NCBI GenBank assembly: GCA_023897205.1
Contig: JAHWDD010000003.1
Coordinates: 5,149,665-5,213,664 of the forward strand
Length of the DNA stretch: 64,000 bases
Source: Exophiala sp. HKRS030
Taxonomy: Eukaryota; Ascomycota; Eurotiomycetes; Chaetothyriales; Herpotrichiellaceae
Reading direction: 5' to 3'
A model generated the notes under the pieces. That model did not search any database. It was not told the origin of the DNA and saw only the letters and a list, made by a program, of their open reading frames with translations. The position numbers and the translations under genes were made by a program. Every line of letters starts with the position of its first letter. The stretch's first letter is position 1. Below are positions 54,548 to 64,000 of the stretch, one piece after another.

Positions 54548-56628
54548 TCAAGGTTGCACTGGTTTGCCCTGAGTGCTTTCAAGCTGTACAGTCTCGGCTT
54601 TATCATGCATGACAGCATCTTCAACGGCGAGATCGGTCTCGGTGACCAACACGACCTTGTCACCAAACGCAGCCGCGATCTCTTCCAATGTCCTTTGCTT
54701 GGTCTCACTTGAAGGAATGGTCAGCTTTGGTTCCAACGAAAGGCCATCAAACATTATCCATGAGGTTCAGACCAAAGAAAGTAATCACTTACGGAAAATA
54801 CAAGTATGCTAAGACGAGGAAGAATGCTGAACATCCAACAAAGACGTAGTAATAATTCTCGCGGATGTTGGCAAATGCAGACGGACCAGCCTCGGTGACT
54901 ATATAAGATCATTGTCAGCATTTCTGCCGAATGCAATCTAATGCGTGGCCAAGGAATGGTCAACAGGGAATATAAAAGACACACTTACTTCCAACATTAA
55001 CAATGAAATGCGATGCTGCAGCCAAGCCCATAACCTTGGATCGTAAAGCGACAGGTAGGACTTCAGCACCATATAGCCAAGTAGTACTATTCAGCATGCC
55101 ATCTGCAGAGGTTAGCAACAGAACCACGTGGGAGGGAGAAACCATACAGTATGTCACCACAAACAAGTAGATTCCAAGCACCGCAAATCCTTTACCAACT
55201 TTGTTGTCGGTATTTTGAAATTCACGTTGCATCACGGCGGCGTAAATCTCGATGACGATGATTCCAGATAGACCAGCAAGAATCATCTTTCGTCGACCCC
55301 ATTGATCAGTCAGGAACTTCGTCGTGAGTACATTGGAGAGGAATGCAAGTGTTCCATAAATGGCAGCCAAGGCTAGAATCATATGGCTGTTGATTCCTAG
55401 GGATTTGAAGAGAATCGTTTGGTAGTATTGAATCTGCAATTGTTAAAAAGTGGCCAGAATGGCTAGAAAAGATTCTGCAAGCATAAAGTTATACTTACCA
55501 CGTTGACGCCAGTGAGACTAGTCATGGTCTGCACGGCGATCGAGACAAGAGCTCTGTGACGAAACAACTTGAAGACTTCCTTGATAGACTTGATCTCACG
55601 TTGCATCTCAAATTCGATCTGTGCTCGCATCAAGACAAATTCCTCATGGACTTCGTGGTTGTTTAGATCTCGTCGAATGCGCATAAAGTGACGGCGAGCC
55701 TCTTCGATTTTACCTTTCCTGATAAGCTGTCGAGGAGAATTTGGCATAAACGTAGCAAGGCCGGTAAACAGGATGAGCCCCCAAGGAATTTGAATTCCCA
55801 GAGGCAATCGCCATTGTGTCGGACCGTAAGAGGCATAACTGCACGCGAAGCCGACCCAATTCGACATCATTGTCCCGAGCGAAATGCCGCAACCAGAGAT
55901 ACCTCCAATGAGACCACGATGCTTTGGAGCCGAGATTTCACTCAGATATATAGGGACAGTTGCGACCATCTTTTGATATGTCAGAATGGTGTTACAAATG
56001 GAACTCAAGGCAGCGAGGGTGTTTGGAAACAACTCACACCACCAACAGCGATCCCAGCCAAGACGCGTCCGGCCAGAAACATTCCCATATTCTGAGCTGC
56101 TGTTTGGATGACGGTTCCGATGGTGACAATAACACACATAAGCTGCATGAAGCGAATTCGTCCCAACGCGTCACCAATAAATGTCTGGGTGAGGGCTCCA
56201 ACAGCCTCTCCAGCAATGTAAACGGCAACGACCTGTAGCAGCTCAGTAACGTTTCGAAGCATGCAACATGGTGCAACGTACGGCTCCGGTTAAGCCTTTG
56301 GATGGATGGCCCCTAATTGCTCTTAGTATTCTGGGCAGGACATCAAGCGGGATATGGAAGGGCTGCGACGCGGTCTGGCACACAGACTGATGATCACTTA
56401 CATATAGTCAATCCATGACTGATGCGCAATTGCTGTTGCCGTTAGTATATGTAAGGGAATAGATCAAGCATGGGTAAACATACTTGTCGTCGCAATGCCA
56501 GTGTCGAAGCCCTAGCAGCTGGTCAGAAGCAGTCAAGAAGAGTGTCAAGACATATGCCCTACGAAGAGGAAGGTGCCAACAGCGGCGAAGCAGGACACGC
56601 CCAACGTATACCACATTGAGCCAGCCAT
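54548..56628 (-). CDS. MFS sugar transporter, ten exons
   Basis: A sugar-porter-family MFS transporter of 495 residues. The ten exons are 56628-56563, 56511-56484, 56432-56402, 56312-56282, 56232-56038, 55969-55499, 55433-55148, 55102-54989, 54898-54793 and 54707-54548. The coding sum is 1488 nt. Joining gives TFLFGFDTGIATTTIAHQSW over exons 1-3 and DYMGHPSKGLTGA then VVAVYIAGEAVGALTQ over exons 3-5. LAGIAVGG then MVATVPIYLSEISAPKHRG crosses exons 5-6. The central loop has PNSPRQLIRKGKIEEARRH. The C-terminal YFPETKQRTLEEIA is the family end motif. Exons 2-4 are only 28-31 nt, so raw frames hide this part. The family is certain; the substrate (sugar or quinate-like compound) is not. Confidence 0.92.
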
Positions 56629-57931
56629 ATTGAGTCCGATAAATTCACGTCAAATTGAAATGGATTCGATCAGGGAGGTGCAAACAACAAGAGTTGCCAG
56701 TCGAAAGACTTTGTAGCAACGAGGAAGCGAGAGAATGGCAAGACGAGCACGGTAGTTTAAGGAAAGGATCAACCATTCAACAGTTGATCGAGTAGTCGGC
56801 TTCAAGGCCGACCAGGCGATTGTTGTCTCTCCATGTCTATGGAACCCCGCGGGGGATGGGAACTTCATTTCGGGTCATTGAGCGGCGATCCATGGCTGAT
56901 GCTGCCTTGTATCACACGATTCTGAACCGAAAACAAGGATCAGAAATGGTGTGAATGGCCACAAGATTGGATAAGGTCAATTGCCGAAAGTCAGCGACGG
57001 ACTCTGACCATGTGCGCCATTGACGCACGATCAGCGGAATTGGCGAGTTGATACCTTGGCATCGTCTCTGGTTTGGTATGAGGTTGGTAGAATATTGAGC
57101 TACTGCTGGCACCATTAAAAGTCTGGTATCCGTATCCTGTCTGGTGTCAGTGGTACAAGTCCGAGGCTAAGTACTTTCCGAGTAATAGGTAGCATTGTAG
57201 TACCCCATAGTTAGATACGGATGGTACTCCGTATGTACTGTAGTTGGCGTGGATGTTTCCTGGGGATTGTGGGAGGGAAGAGAGGAGTCGTGACTGCCAA
57301 GACACTCGTGATGCTCTGTCAGACTCGGTCATTCTCCGTTCAACTCCGACTGTACATAACAACGGTAGCATCTTTCACAACCTTTAGCTGGCCATGGCCT
57401 TTACACCGAGGTCCTTGAAATGTGATCTAATCAAAAACTGGCCTCTTCCTCTCCGAAGATATGAGTCGGCCGCGCTGCTGTTAGATGTTGACAGAATGCC
57501 GGTTCTCCACGACGGTAAGGTAAACCAACAACACCTAGGAGATGAAGAATTTGGTAGGCTATACGACTACAGTTGCGAGAAGGCTCAAGGGCTCGTAGGT
57601 ATGCCTACAAGCAATTCACTAGAAATGAGGGCCTTCTTTCCAACGGTGTCACATCACAAATCGCGCTTCAATGCGTACCTCTCTCGATGAAAACCAGGCT
57701 CTCTTTGATATCTGGCAGGGTTGATGATGATACCTGCTGCACTTGAGGTTGCCGTCATGTTCATTTCCGAGCGCAATTCCTTTGACCGACCCCTTCTCTT
57801 TACCAACTTCACTTGACTCCTCTCTTCAGCATCACCTCTTCTCACGTTCGTTTCACAAGCTCGTCTCTCAATTACCTACTTCTCGTCACTCCCCATCTAT
57901 TCTATATCCTGCTCAACCTAGAACTTACAAT
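56629..57931. other. Divergent intergenic region between sugar transporter and an unknown gene
   Basis: About 1.3 kb. One TACTCCGTA copy lies at 57225-57233. A 98-codon frame at 57394-57690 with a good GCCATGG context was considered but lacks any supporting features. No other gene is supported. Confidence 0.4.
57225..57233 (-). repeat. TACGGAGTA motif copy (minus orientation)
   Basis: Exact reverse complement of the recurrent 9-mer, embedded in GTACTCCGTATGTAC. Confidence 0.55.
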
Positions 57932-59092
57932 ATGCCTTCAAATCGCTTCTCATCCTTCAAATCAGCTCCAAGGCGTCGAAGCGTCAAGATGGATTTGAAA
58001 GATCAATTCGAATATGAGGAGGCTCAGATCGCTCTTGAACAGCGCCAAGTAGATATCGACAAAAGACGACTGGAGCTTAAGCGACGCCGGGAAGACATGT
58101 TCCATCGAACAGAGATCGACTTGACTGAGGATAGTGACGAGGAGACGGAAGTACGAAGAGTCCTCGTCAAACAGGAGATCAAGCGAGAAGAACCCCCTAC
58201 GAACTCCACATTGCTTCAACAAGCAGATGCTACTACTGTTCGTAGCCCCCAACAAGATGCGGCTACAGACACTACCAAGTCTATGGCCAATGGTAAGCAT
58301 GGCAAATTACTCCTCAGATGGGCCGTAACTAAAGCAAAGACAGCTGGAGCGACGACAGTTGCACCAGCCACTCTGACCGTGACACCAATGTCCACCAACC
58401 CTACCATTCCACCCGTCGTCGAGCCATACTGTTTTGTCAATATCGCGCCAGCATTAATGCAGGGCCGAGAAACTCCGTTCTCTAACAACGCTGTTTTTGC
58501 ACCGGATCCTACTGTCCAAACCATTGTCAAGCCAGCTGAGGTCTCGCAGCCGGCAACTCGAGAACGCAGTATGGAGCAATCCAGCTCAGGCGAACGTGAC
58601 TCTGCGCAATCAATGAGTACCTATGTCACCATTCCAACAACTACACCCACCTTTGCGTCGAGGCGCCGAAATCGCCGAGCCAAGCCGCCTTGTGGGATTG
58701 TGCATGATTATTGGATTCTCTTGAAGAGGTACTTCAGGGACGACGCTGGTCTCGAAATGCGACAAGCTTCTGCTTTTGAAAAGCTCACCCATCTTTACTC
58801 GCTGAGACTCGGCAAAGGCCCTTCTGCTGATACCCCAGCGATATTGCACCAAAGATTCGATAAAATAGTTGAGGAGCTTGACGGAGGTGGTGCCGAGGCA
58901 TGGCCACTTCTGCCTCACAAACTCAAGTGGATTTCATCGTTCTCCCTGGTCTGGTGGCCTGCCTGCAAGAGCATCCCAAGGCAAGCCGAACGTGAGAGAC
59001 TGCTCGACAAAGTGATTCGAGACATCAAAGAGCATAAATACAACGAGGAGGAGTACCATAAGATAGCCAGCACGGGGAGGCTGACTTCTTGA
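57932..59092 (+). CDS. Unrecognised protein with coiled coil and possible SUMO-interaction motif
   Basis: I do not recognise this protein. The frame gives 386 residues from the ATG at 57932, which follows a CT-rich leader. The N-terminal about 20 residues are basic and Ser-rich. Residues about 20-55 form a charged helix (LKDQFEYEEAQIALEQRQVDIDKRRLELKRRREDMF in two parts), likely a coiled coil. EIDLTEDSDEE follows, a hydrophobic core next to an acidic Ser-containing patch, as in SUMO-interaction motifs. The middle is Thr/Ala/Pro-rich and probably disordered. The last about 135 residues look folded, with several Trp residues (HDYWILLKRYF, then WISSFSLVWWPACKS). An in-frame 51-nt candidate intron lies at 58293-58343. 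A nuclear role is a guess. Confidence 0.6.
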   Translation: MPSNRFSSFKSAPRRRSVKMDLKDQFEYEEAQIALEQRQVDIDKRRLELKRRREDMFHRTEIDLTEDSDEETEVRRVLVKQEIKREEPPTNSTLLQQADATTVRSPQQDAATDTTKSMANGKHGKLLLRWAVTKAKTAGATTVAPATLTVTPMSTNPTIPPVVEPYCFVNIAPALMQGRETPFSNNAVFAPDPTVQTIVKPAEVSQPATRERSMEQSSSGERDSAQSMSTYVTIPTTTPTFASRRRNRRAKPPCGIVHDYWILLKRYFRDDAGLEMRQASAFEKLTHLYSLRLGKGPSADTPAILHQRFDKIVEELDGGGAEAWPLLPHKLKWISSFSLVWWPACKSIPRQAERERLLDKVIRDIKEHKYNEEEYHKIASTGRLTS

Positions 59093-59839
59093 CTAGAGCG
59101 AACGAGCTGCGCATCACGCCAGTCGCAACGCTTTTCAGACGGAAACCACAGTCACAGCCAAGTGAAGAGGATTAGAACGCATTGGAGCTATCAAAACGAT
59201 GAGAAATTGGATCGGAGAAGCACATGCAACACGCCATATAACCGGCGTCAAAATGGAATCAGTTTGCTACGACTCGACATAACATGACTTTCCAAAGGAG
59301 AAAGGGAAAACAGGGAAGATGATGGTCGCGCTCATTGCTCTTTAGCCCGAGCTACCATTTCTCATTTGTATATTTCATATCAGCTACATCCATCCTACAA
59401 AGGTACAATTGGTACCTCAAATGGACGAACTATACTCATCGCTTCATATTTGGGGGGTATCATGTTGAATCCACTCGAAACCGTAACTGCGTATTCTAGG
59501 TACTTCCCCGGTACCACGCCACCACCACATGCTGTCCTTTGTTCGTCTCTTGAAAAAATTTGTCCAACTCCAGCTTTTTGTTGAAAAAGCCACTGGTGAC
59601 AGACAAAAAGTATACCCTCCTCTAGCGGGATATACTTGGGCCCCTTTTGAGAATTCTTTTCTGTTTTTTTTTCTCGTCCGTTCGTTACCAAAAGTCATCT
59701 CACCTCGTTGCCATCATGGCCTTTCTGTACATATACAAACCTAGGGTACGCACATGTATATATATCTCCCGGCCTTCAGCTTCCTCTCCTCGGCCACATC
59801 TCATGTTTCGTGTCACCCTCGACCACTTTGTGCGGTCAT
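59093..59839. other. Convergent intergenic region
   Basis: No gene is supported. Frames at 59366-59744 and 59395-59698 overlap on both strands and lack recognisable content. Presumably 3' UTRs of the two converging genes. Confidence 0.35.
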
Positions 59840-61227
59840 CTACGGCTCACCCCAAATCTCATCGGCCACCTTCCTCACCAGGGCCAGTTTGGCACTCTGG
59901 TCGTCGTCGGACAGGGGGTACCCGCTCTCGTGGGTGCTGAAGCCGCACTGGGGGCTGACGCCGATCCTCTTGAGGGCCTCCTCGCGGGTCTGCCCGGACC
60001 CCTGCGCGACGAAGTCGGCGGCCTTGTAGATCTTGGCCTTGGTGGCCTCCTTGTCCTCGAGCTGGCGCAGTTTCGTGCTGATGCAACCCACGATGACGTT
60101 CTTGTTCCTGGGGAGGAACTTGAGAGGTTCGAACCCTCCGGCCCGCTCGGTGTCGTATTCCAGGTAGAAGGTGTTGACGTTGAGGTTCTCGAACAGCCTC
60201 TTGGCGATGATGTCGTAGGCACCCTCGGCGAAGTGTCGGCCCCCGATGAAGTTGCCCCGGCACAGGTGGACGCCCGTGTGGAGGTCGGCGGGCAGGCCGG
60301 CGATGGAGTCGTTGTACAGCTTGATGTAGGCGTCCAGAAGCTCGTCGACCGTCCCGACGTTGTCCTTGTCCTCCTCCCAACCCTTGCGGAAGGCGTTGGA
60401 ACAGAAATCTTTTTGGTTCGAATTCGTCAGATCATGAGCCCCGGGGGGAAAAAGGACGGAAAGAAAAGTTCCTCTTACATGCCAAACCAGGGTCATCGAA
60501 TTGAACGTTTCTCAACCCGGCATCGTACAAGACTTGTAACTCGGCCTTGTAAGCCTTTGCGACGTCGGCAAAGTATTCGGCATCATTCGAATAGGCTTCG
60601 GGGGTGTACGCCTTGCCTTGCTTGTATCTCATGTGGAACCACTATGTACATGGTCCTTTGTGAGTTTTGCGAGATCGTATCAAGTGAGGAACCGAGGAAG
60701 GCCCAAAAAAAGAAGCAAAAACTCACAGCAGGTGTAATGACGGTCAACTTGATGTTTCCCCATTCTTCCTTGGGGACGAAAGCCTGAACCTCCTTCAACT
60801 CGGCAAGATTGCTCTTGGTGCCGTTGGCAGGGTACCGAATCTTTGAACCGGCGATCACGCTGTCCCCGGGCATGACTTTGCGGTCCTTTTCGATCAGACT
60901 CACCACGTCCGGGTGGTACAGCCGGAACATGCTGGCGTCGGCGTCCTGCAGTCTGGTCGTGCCCTCGAGCTCGTCCCAAAACAGACCCCAGAATCGGGTA
61001 CGGTTGTACTCGCCGCTGTTCACGGCCTTGAAGCCGAGGTCGAGCTGAGTCTTGACGATCTTGCCGATTGACTCCTTCTCGATGGCGGGCAGGCCAGCTG
61101 CCTCCTCCGAGATGCCCTCGTCGCGGATTTGGGCGCGGACATCTAGCAGCTTTTGGGGTCGGAGGAGTGAGCCCATGTGTTCGGCCCTGAAGGGTGGGGC
61201 ATGGTGAAGTTGGGACGAAGATGCCAT
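59840..61227 (-). CDS. MetE-like (cobalamin-independent) methyltransferase
   Basis: A UROD/MetE-like protein of 410 residues with exons 61227-60727, 60641-60479 and 60408-59840. It resembles the C-terminal catalytic part of cobalamin-independent methionine synthase, as a stand-alone short form. PFRAEHMGSLLRPQKLL is at about residues 11-27. VQFDDPGLAYFCSN crosses the second junction. LHTGVHLCRGNF and GVSPQCGFSTHESG supply the His, Cys and Cys expected as zinc ligands. The length (about 400) fits the MetE-like single-domain group rather than full MetE (about 750). Its methyl donor and acceptor are therefore uncertain. The coding region of the last exon is very GC-rich. The two introns are 85 nt and 70 nt. 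Confidence 0.9.
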
Positions 61228-61796
61228 TGTCGATGTGATCTCTACTCCGGAAAAAAATGAGAAATGAAAGGGAAACTTTTGAGAGAAAAGATCCAAAAGC
61301 TCGATACGAGGTCTAGACGAGGGGGAAGATAGGAATTGGGAAAACTCTGGATCAAATTTGAACGCTTTGCCCAAGTCTCCATTTTTGTGGGATTCAATAC
61401 CTCTGCAAATGTGTACAGAATGTGGTGCTATTATTTTCCCCGCAATCCATCCGCCCATGAAGACAACCGACAAGATTGTAGAGAATGGTCGTTGGGTCCG
61501 AAGTACCTTAGGTACCTGGGGTAGTACCAAAGAACTTGAGGAAAATACGCAGACGCACTTCAGGATCGTATCCCTGTCCACGATCATACAGGATATTAAT
61601 TGACTCGCTCGAGTCTAGTTACAGCATTGACTAGCAACAACTCGCTGCTAGTTTTCTACGGACAATTGTCTCAAATGCCTGCGAGAGGCCGAAGAGCAAA
61701 CGTTCAATCAATCTTGTTCGGCCATCCATCCCAATTTCGCAAGACTTTGACACATGGAATATGAGTTGTGAATGTAGGAAAATATCAGGCGGCCGT
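61228..61796. other. Intergenic: MetE-like promoter and KH-gene 3' region
   Basis: No gene is supported in 569 bp. The part next to the MetE-like start is probably promoter and 5' UTR. Confidence 0.35.
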
Positions 61797-63365
61797 TCAA
61801 ATACGATGCTTCTCGCTTTCTATGGTGGCTGTTAGTAGGGCATTTACGAGTAGTGGGCAGCAGACTCACCTAGCCTGGAGTAAAGCATGTACAAGGCCAT
61901 TTGGTTGCACTCTTGTGTACCAGTAATAGTGACCAAGCGCTCATTGCTGTTGTCCTGCGGTTCGTTGATCTTGATCACACTACCACTAAGGTGTCGGATC
62001 TCGTTGATCTTGGCGCCACCTTTGCCAATGATGGCTCCAACCATGTCGTTGGGAATGAAAATTTGCTGTGTAATGGGCTGTCCGGGCATGGCATGAGCTG
62101 GCTGGGCGGGTTGTCCATGTGGACCTGGCTGAGGCGGCATTTGTCCATATGGCGCGGGCTGTTGAGGCATGCCTCCATAACTGGGTGTTCGAGGGGTGGC
62201 AGCATATGGTGTTCCTTGAGCAGGATATGGTTGCTGGGGAGGGATGTGCATCTGAGGAGCACCATAAGGTTGTGGTGGCACACGCTGAGGGGGGTGAGTG
62301 TTGTGTCGCTTATACATGTCTGGATGACCATACTGGCCACCAGCGGGTTGTGGGACGTATGGCACAACTTGCATTCCTCCTGGCACGACACCAGCAGGGC
62401 CACCACTTCTGGTAGCATAGGCAGAGGCGGCAGGGCCACCGAAACGTTCAGTCAGCTGCTCAACAAGAGTCACAGCGACATAATATGTCGCGATGTGCAC
62501 AGCATCTGCCACACCCAACACCACCAAAGAACGTTCAGTGGAGAGTGGTAAGCATGAATCAGAGGCGTTAAGACGAGCACCAGATGCTTCTTGGATTTCA
62601 CGAATGCGGACCCCAGATTTTCCAATGATGGATCCAATGAGGATGTGGGGGATCAATAGGCGTAGAGGGTACGTCTTCGACTGTGCGGTAGAGGGTGCCT
62701 CAAGAGGTTCGTTGTTAAGAGTACGAATGATTAGTCCAAAGGCCTGCACAAAGTTAGATTTCAGTAAGCAAAAGTATGGGGCCAAGCTGGGAACATACTT
62801 TGGCAACAGCATCTTGAGCTCCGCTGACGGTCAAGATGCGTTCGACAGCACCACGAGAATAGTCGCTTACTGTGCATTTTGCACCCGAAAGCTTCCGGAT
62901 CTGTGTTACATTTTCACCACCTTTACCAATACAAGTGGCGGCTTCGGCACTGGAAATAACCGCACGAATATGAATCCACTGAGACTCGTCTTGGGTTGCT
63001 GTTGTTGACGCCTGAGAGCCGGCAAGATCAATCTGCGATGTGGAAGGCGGGAGTGGCAAAGCATCTGCAGGGGGCAGTGTTGCAGATCCATTGGTCGCAG
63101 AAGAGTCTGCTGTTTCTGTATGATTGTCGGCATCGCCGTTGGTCACGGGTGCTGGGAGTCCTTGAATTTCCTTTGACTTTGTATCTTCAGCGACGGAACC
63201 ATCTTTGGGCTCGACTCCTTCCAGGGCAGCCTCTTCCTTAACAACTTTGTCAAGTGCTGGACGCTTGGCTTCTGGGAGGTCAGTTGGGGCGGATGGAGAA
63301 GAGGGGTCTTCCAGGGGTCGCTTTGCTGAGGACATTGCGGTTGTGGATGTGGGTGATGCAGACAT
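61797..63365 (-). CDS. Three-KH-domain RNA-binding protein
   Basis: An RNA-binding protein of the PCBP/Hek2/Rnc1 type, 487 residues in the preferred model. Exons are 63365-62799, 62743-61870 and 61819-61797. KH1 has CIGKGGENVTQIRKLSGAK at about residues 147-165. KH2 has IIGKSGVRIREIQEASGAR at about 220-240. KH3 has IIGKGGAKINEIRHLSGS near 430. Each carries the GxxG loop. The N-terminal 120 residues are Pro/Ser/Ala-rich and likely disordered, with a KRPALDKVV basic patch. Between KH2 and KH3 is a Pro/Gln/Gly/Tyr-rich linker, typical of RNA-granule proteins. The last exon is only 23 nt and changes the end to RLESEKHRI. If that intron is retained, the frame instead ends at 61844 with GESAAHYS. 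Roles in mRNA stability or localisation are inferred from the family. Confidence 0.93.
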
Positions 63366-64000
63366 GTCGTGTGACTTTCAAATATCACCCAAGTGGACGG
63401 AATATTGTGTTCAGAATCCTTATTAATTTTGTTTTCTCTTGATAGACTGATTTATGTACACCGGGGATGTCGAAAGAAAACTTGCTTGCAGGTGCAGAGG
63501 GTGTAGGATGCCAAAGTTGAGCGACAGAGACTTGAGAAGGGTTGTGTTCAGGAGCTTCGTGCTAGGATTGACTGAGGATGAGGAAGACGCTATGCTCTCA
63601 AGATGCCGCAGGTGCAGGAAAGGAGGCAGGTAGGTAGAATGGTGGGCGAGGTGTGAGTGGTTTTTTTTTTCTCGCGTAGGAGAGTGAATGCGGTGGTAGG
63701 AAGAGGTGAAGTTGATCAAAACAACGCCTTCAGGGTGATCCCGATATCCGTTCTCCTTCCCAGCAGTTGAAAGGATGCTTCTGTACTTAACTCGAGTGGC
63801 CTTTGTTTGATTGTGATTCAAACCAAAGGAACAAGACAAGCGGACGGTGAAGAAAGGGGAGGAGCAGTCGCGTGAAAGGCAGCCAGCATGAACTCGAGCA
63901 AGGATGCAACGAGGGTGATGAAAGGGATAAAGGCTGGTGAGGAAGGGTTGAAGAAGTGAAGAGATGCGCAGGAGAGAGAGAGAGTTGGCGCAAAAGAGGA
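63366..64000. other. 5' flank of the KH-protein gene
   Basis: No gene is supported. Small minus-strand frames at 63423-63993 have no family features. The minus strand is CT-rich, consistent with a long leader and promoter of the KH gene. A homopolymer T run lies at 63661-63670. Confidence 0.4.

Noticed and set aside
57394..57690. 98-codon frame with a good start context
   Set aside because: No domain, no splice evidence and ordinary composition. It is more likely chance in a 1.3-kb spacer.
60126..60135. GGTTCGAACC, resembling the tRNA B box
   Set aside because: It lies inside the MetE-like coding exon, within the codons for GGFEPLK, and there is no cloverleaf or A box.

Overview
The window looks like a nuclear chromosome segment of a filamentous ascomycete (Pezizomycotina). 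The evidence is many short introns (about 45-110 nt) with GTRNGT donors, Zn2Cys6 regulators, fungal transporter families, a protein disulfide isomerase ending in HDEL, and fungal-type MED14, OCT1, ATG22 and MICOS genes. The gene mix fits Eurotiomycetes, perhaps the black-yeast order Chaetothyriales, but that placement is inference. I find about 24 protein genes and no convincing tRNA, rRNA, transposon or CRISPR array. Spliced models were checked by requiring canonical splice sites, continuous family motifs and a total coding length divisible by three.

Layout. 0.4-12.6 kb is catabolic or accessory: an amino-acid/GABA-type permease, an MmgE/PrpD protein, a secreted GH20 hexosaminidase, a Zn2Cys6 regulator and an NTF2-FMO monooxygenase. 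13.4-14.8 kb holds uracil-DNA glycosylase with two possible starts. 15.5-22.4 kb is a small MCT transporter / Zn2Cys6 regulator / cytochrome P450 group. The P450 promoter has three 15-bp-spaced copies of a GC-rich 9-mer.

23-38 kb is mostly housekeeping: MED14, ATG22, PDI1, a Zn-cluster-like regulator with only half the usual cysteines, and mitochondrial intermediate peptidase OCT1.

38.7-51.4 kb is the most cluster-like region. 5-oxoprolinase is divergent from a Dal5-type (ACS) transporter, followed on the plus strand by an amadoriase-like FAD oxidase, a Zn2Cys6 regulator and a PrpF-family isomerase. GATA-type sites lie in the two transporter/oxidase promoters. I propose a scavenging module for nitrogen-bearing organic acids, such as pyroglutamate or glycated amino acids.

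51.6-64 kb holds a MICOS subunit, an alpha/beta hydrolase, a ten-exon sugar transporter, an unrecognised basic/coiled-coil protein with a possible SUMO-interaction motif, a MetE-like methyltransferase and a three-KH RNA-binding protein.

An unexplained signal runs through the intergenic DNA: the 9-mer TACGGAGTA (or its complement) occurs at least seven times, none inside an exon of the models given here, against about 0.5 copies expected by chance.
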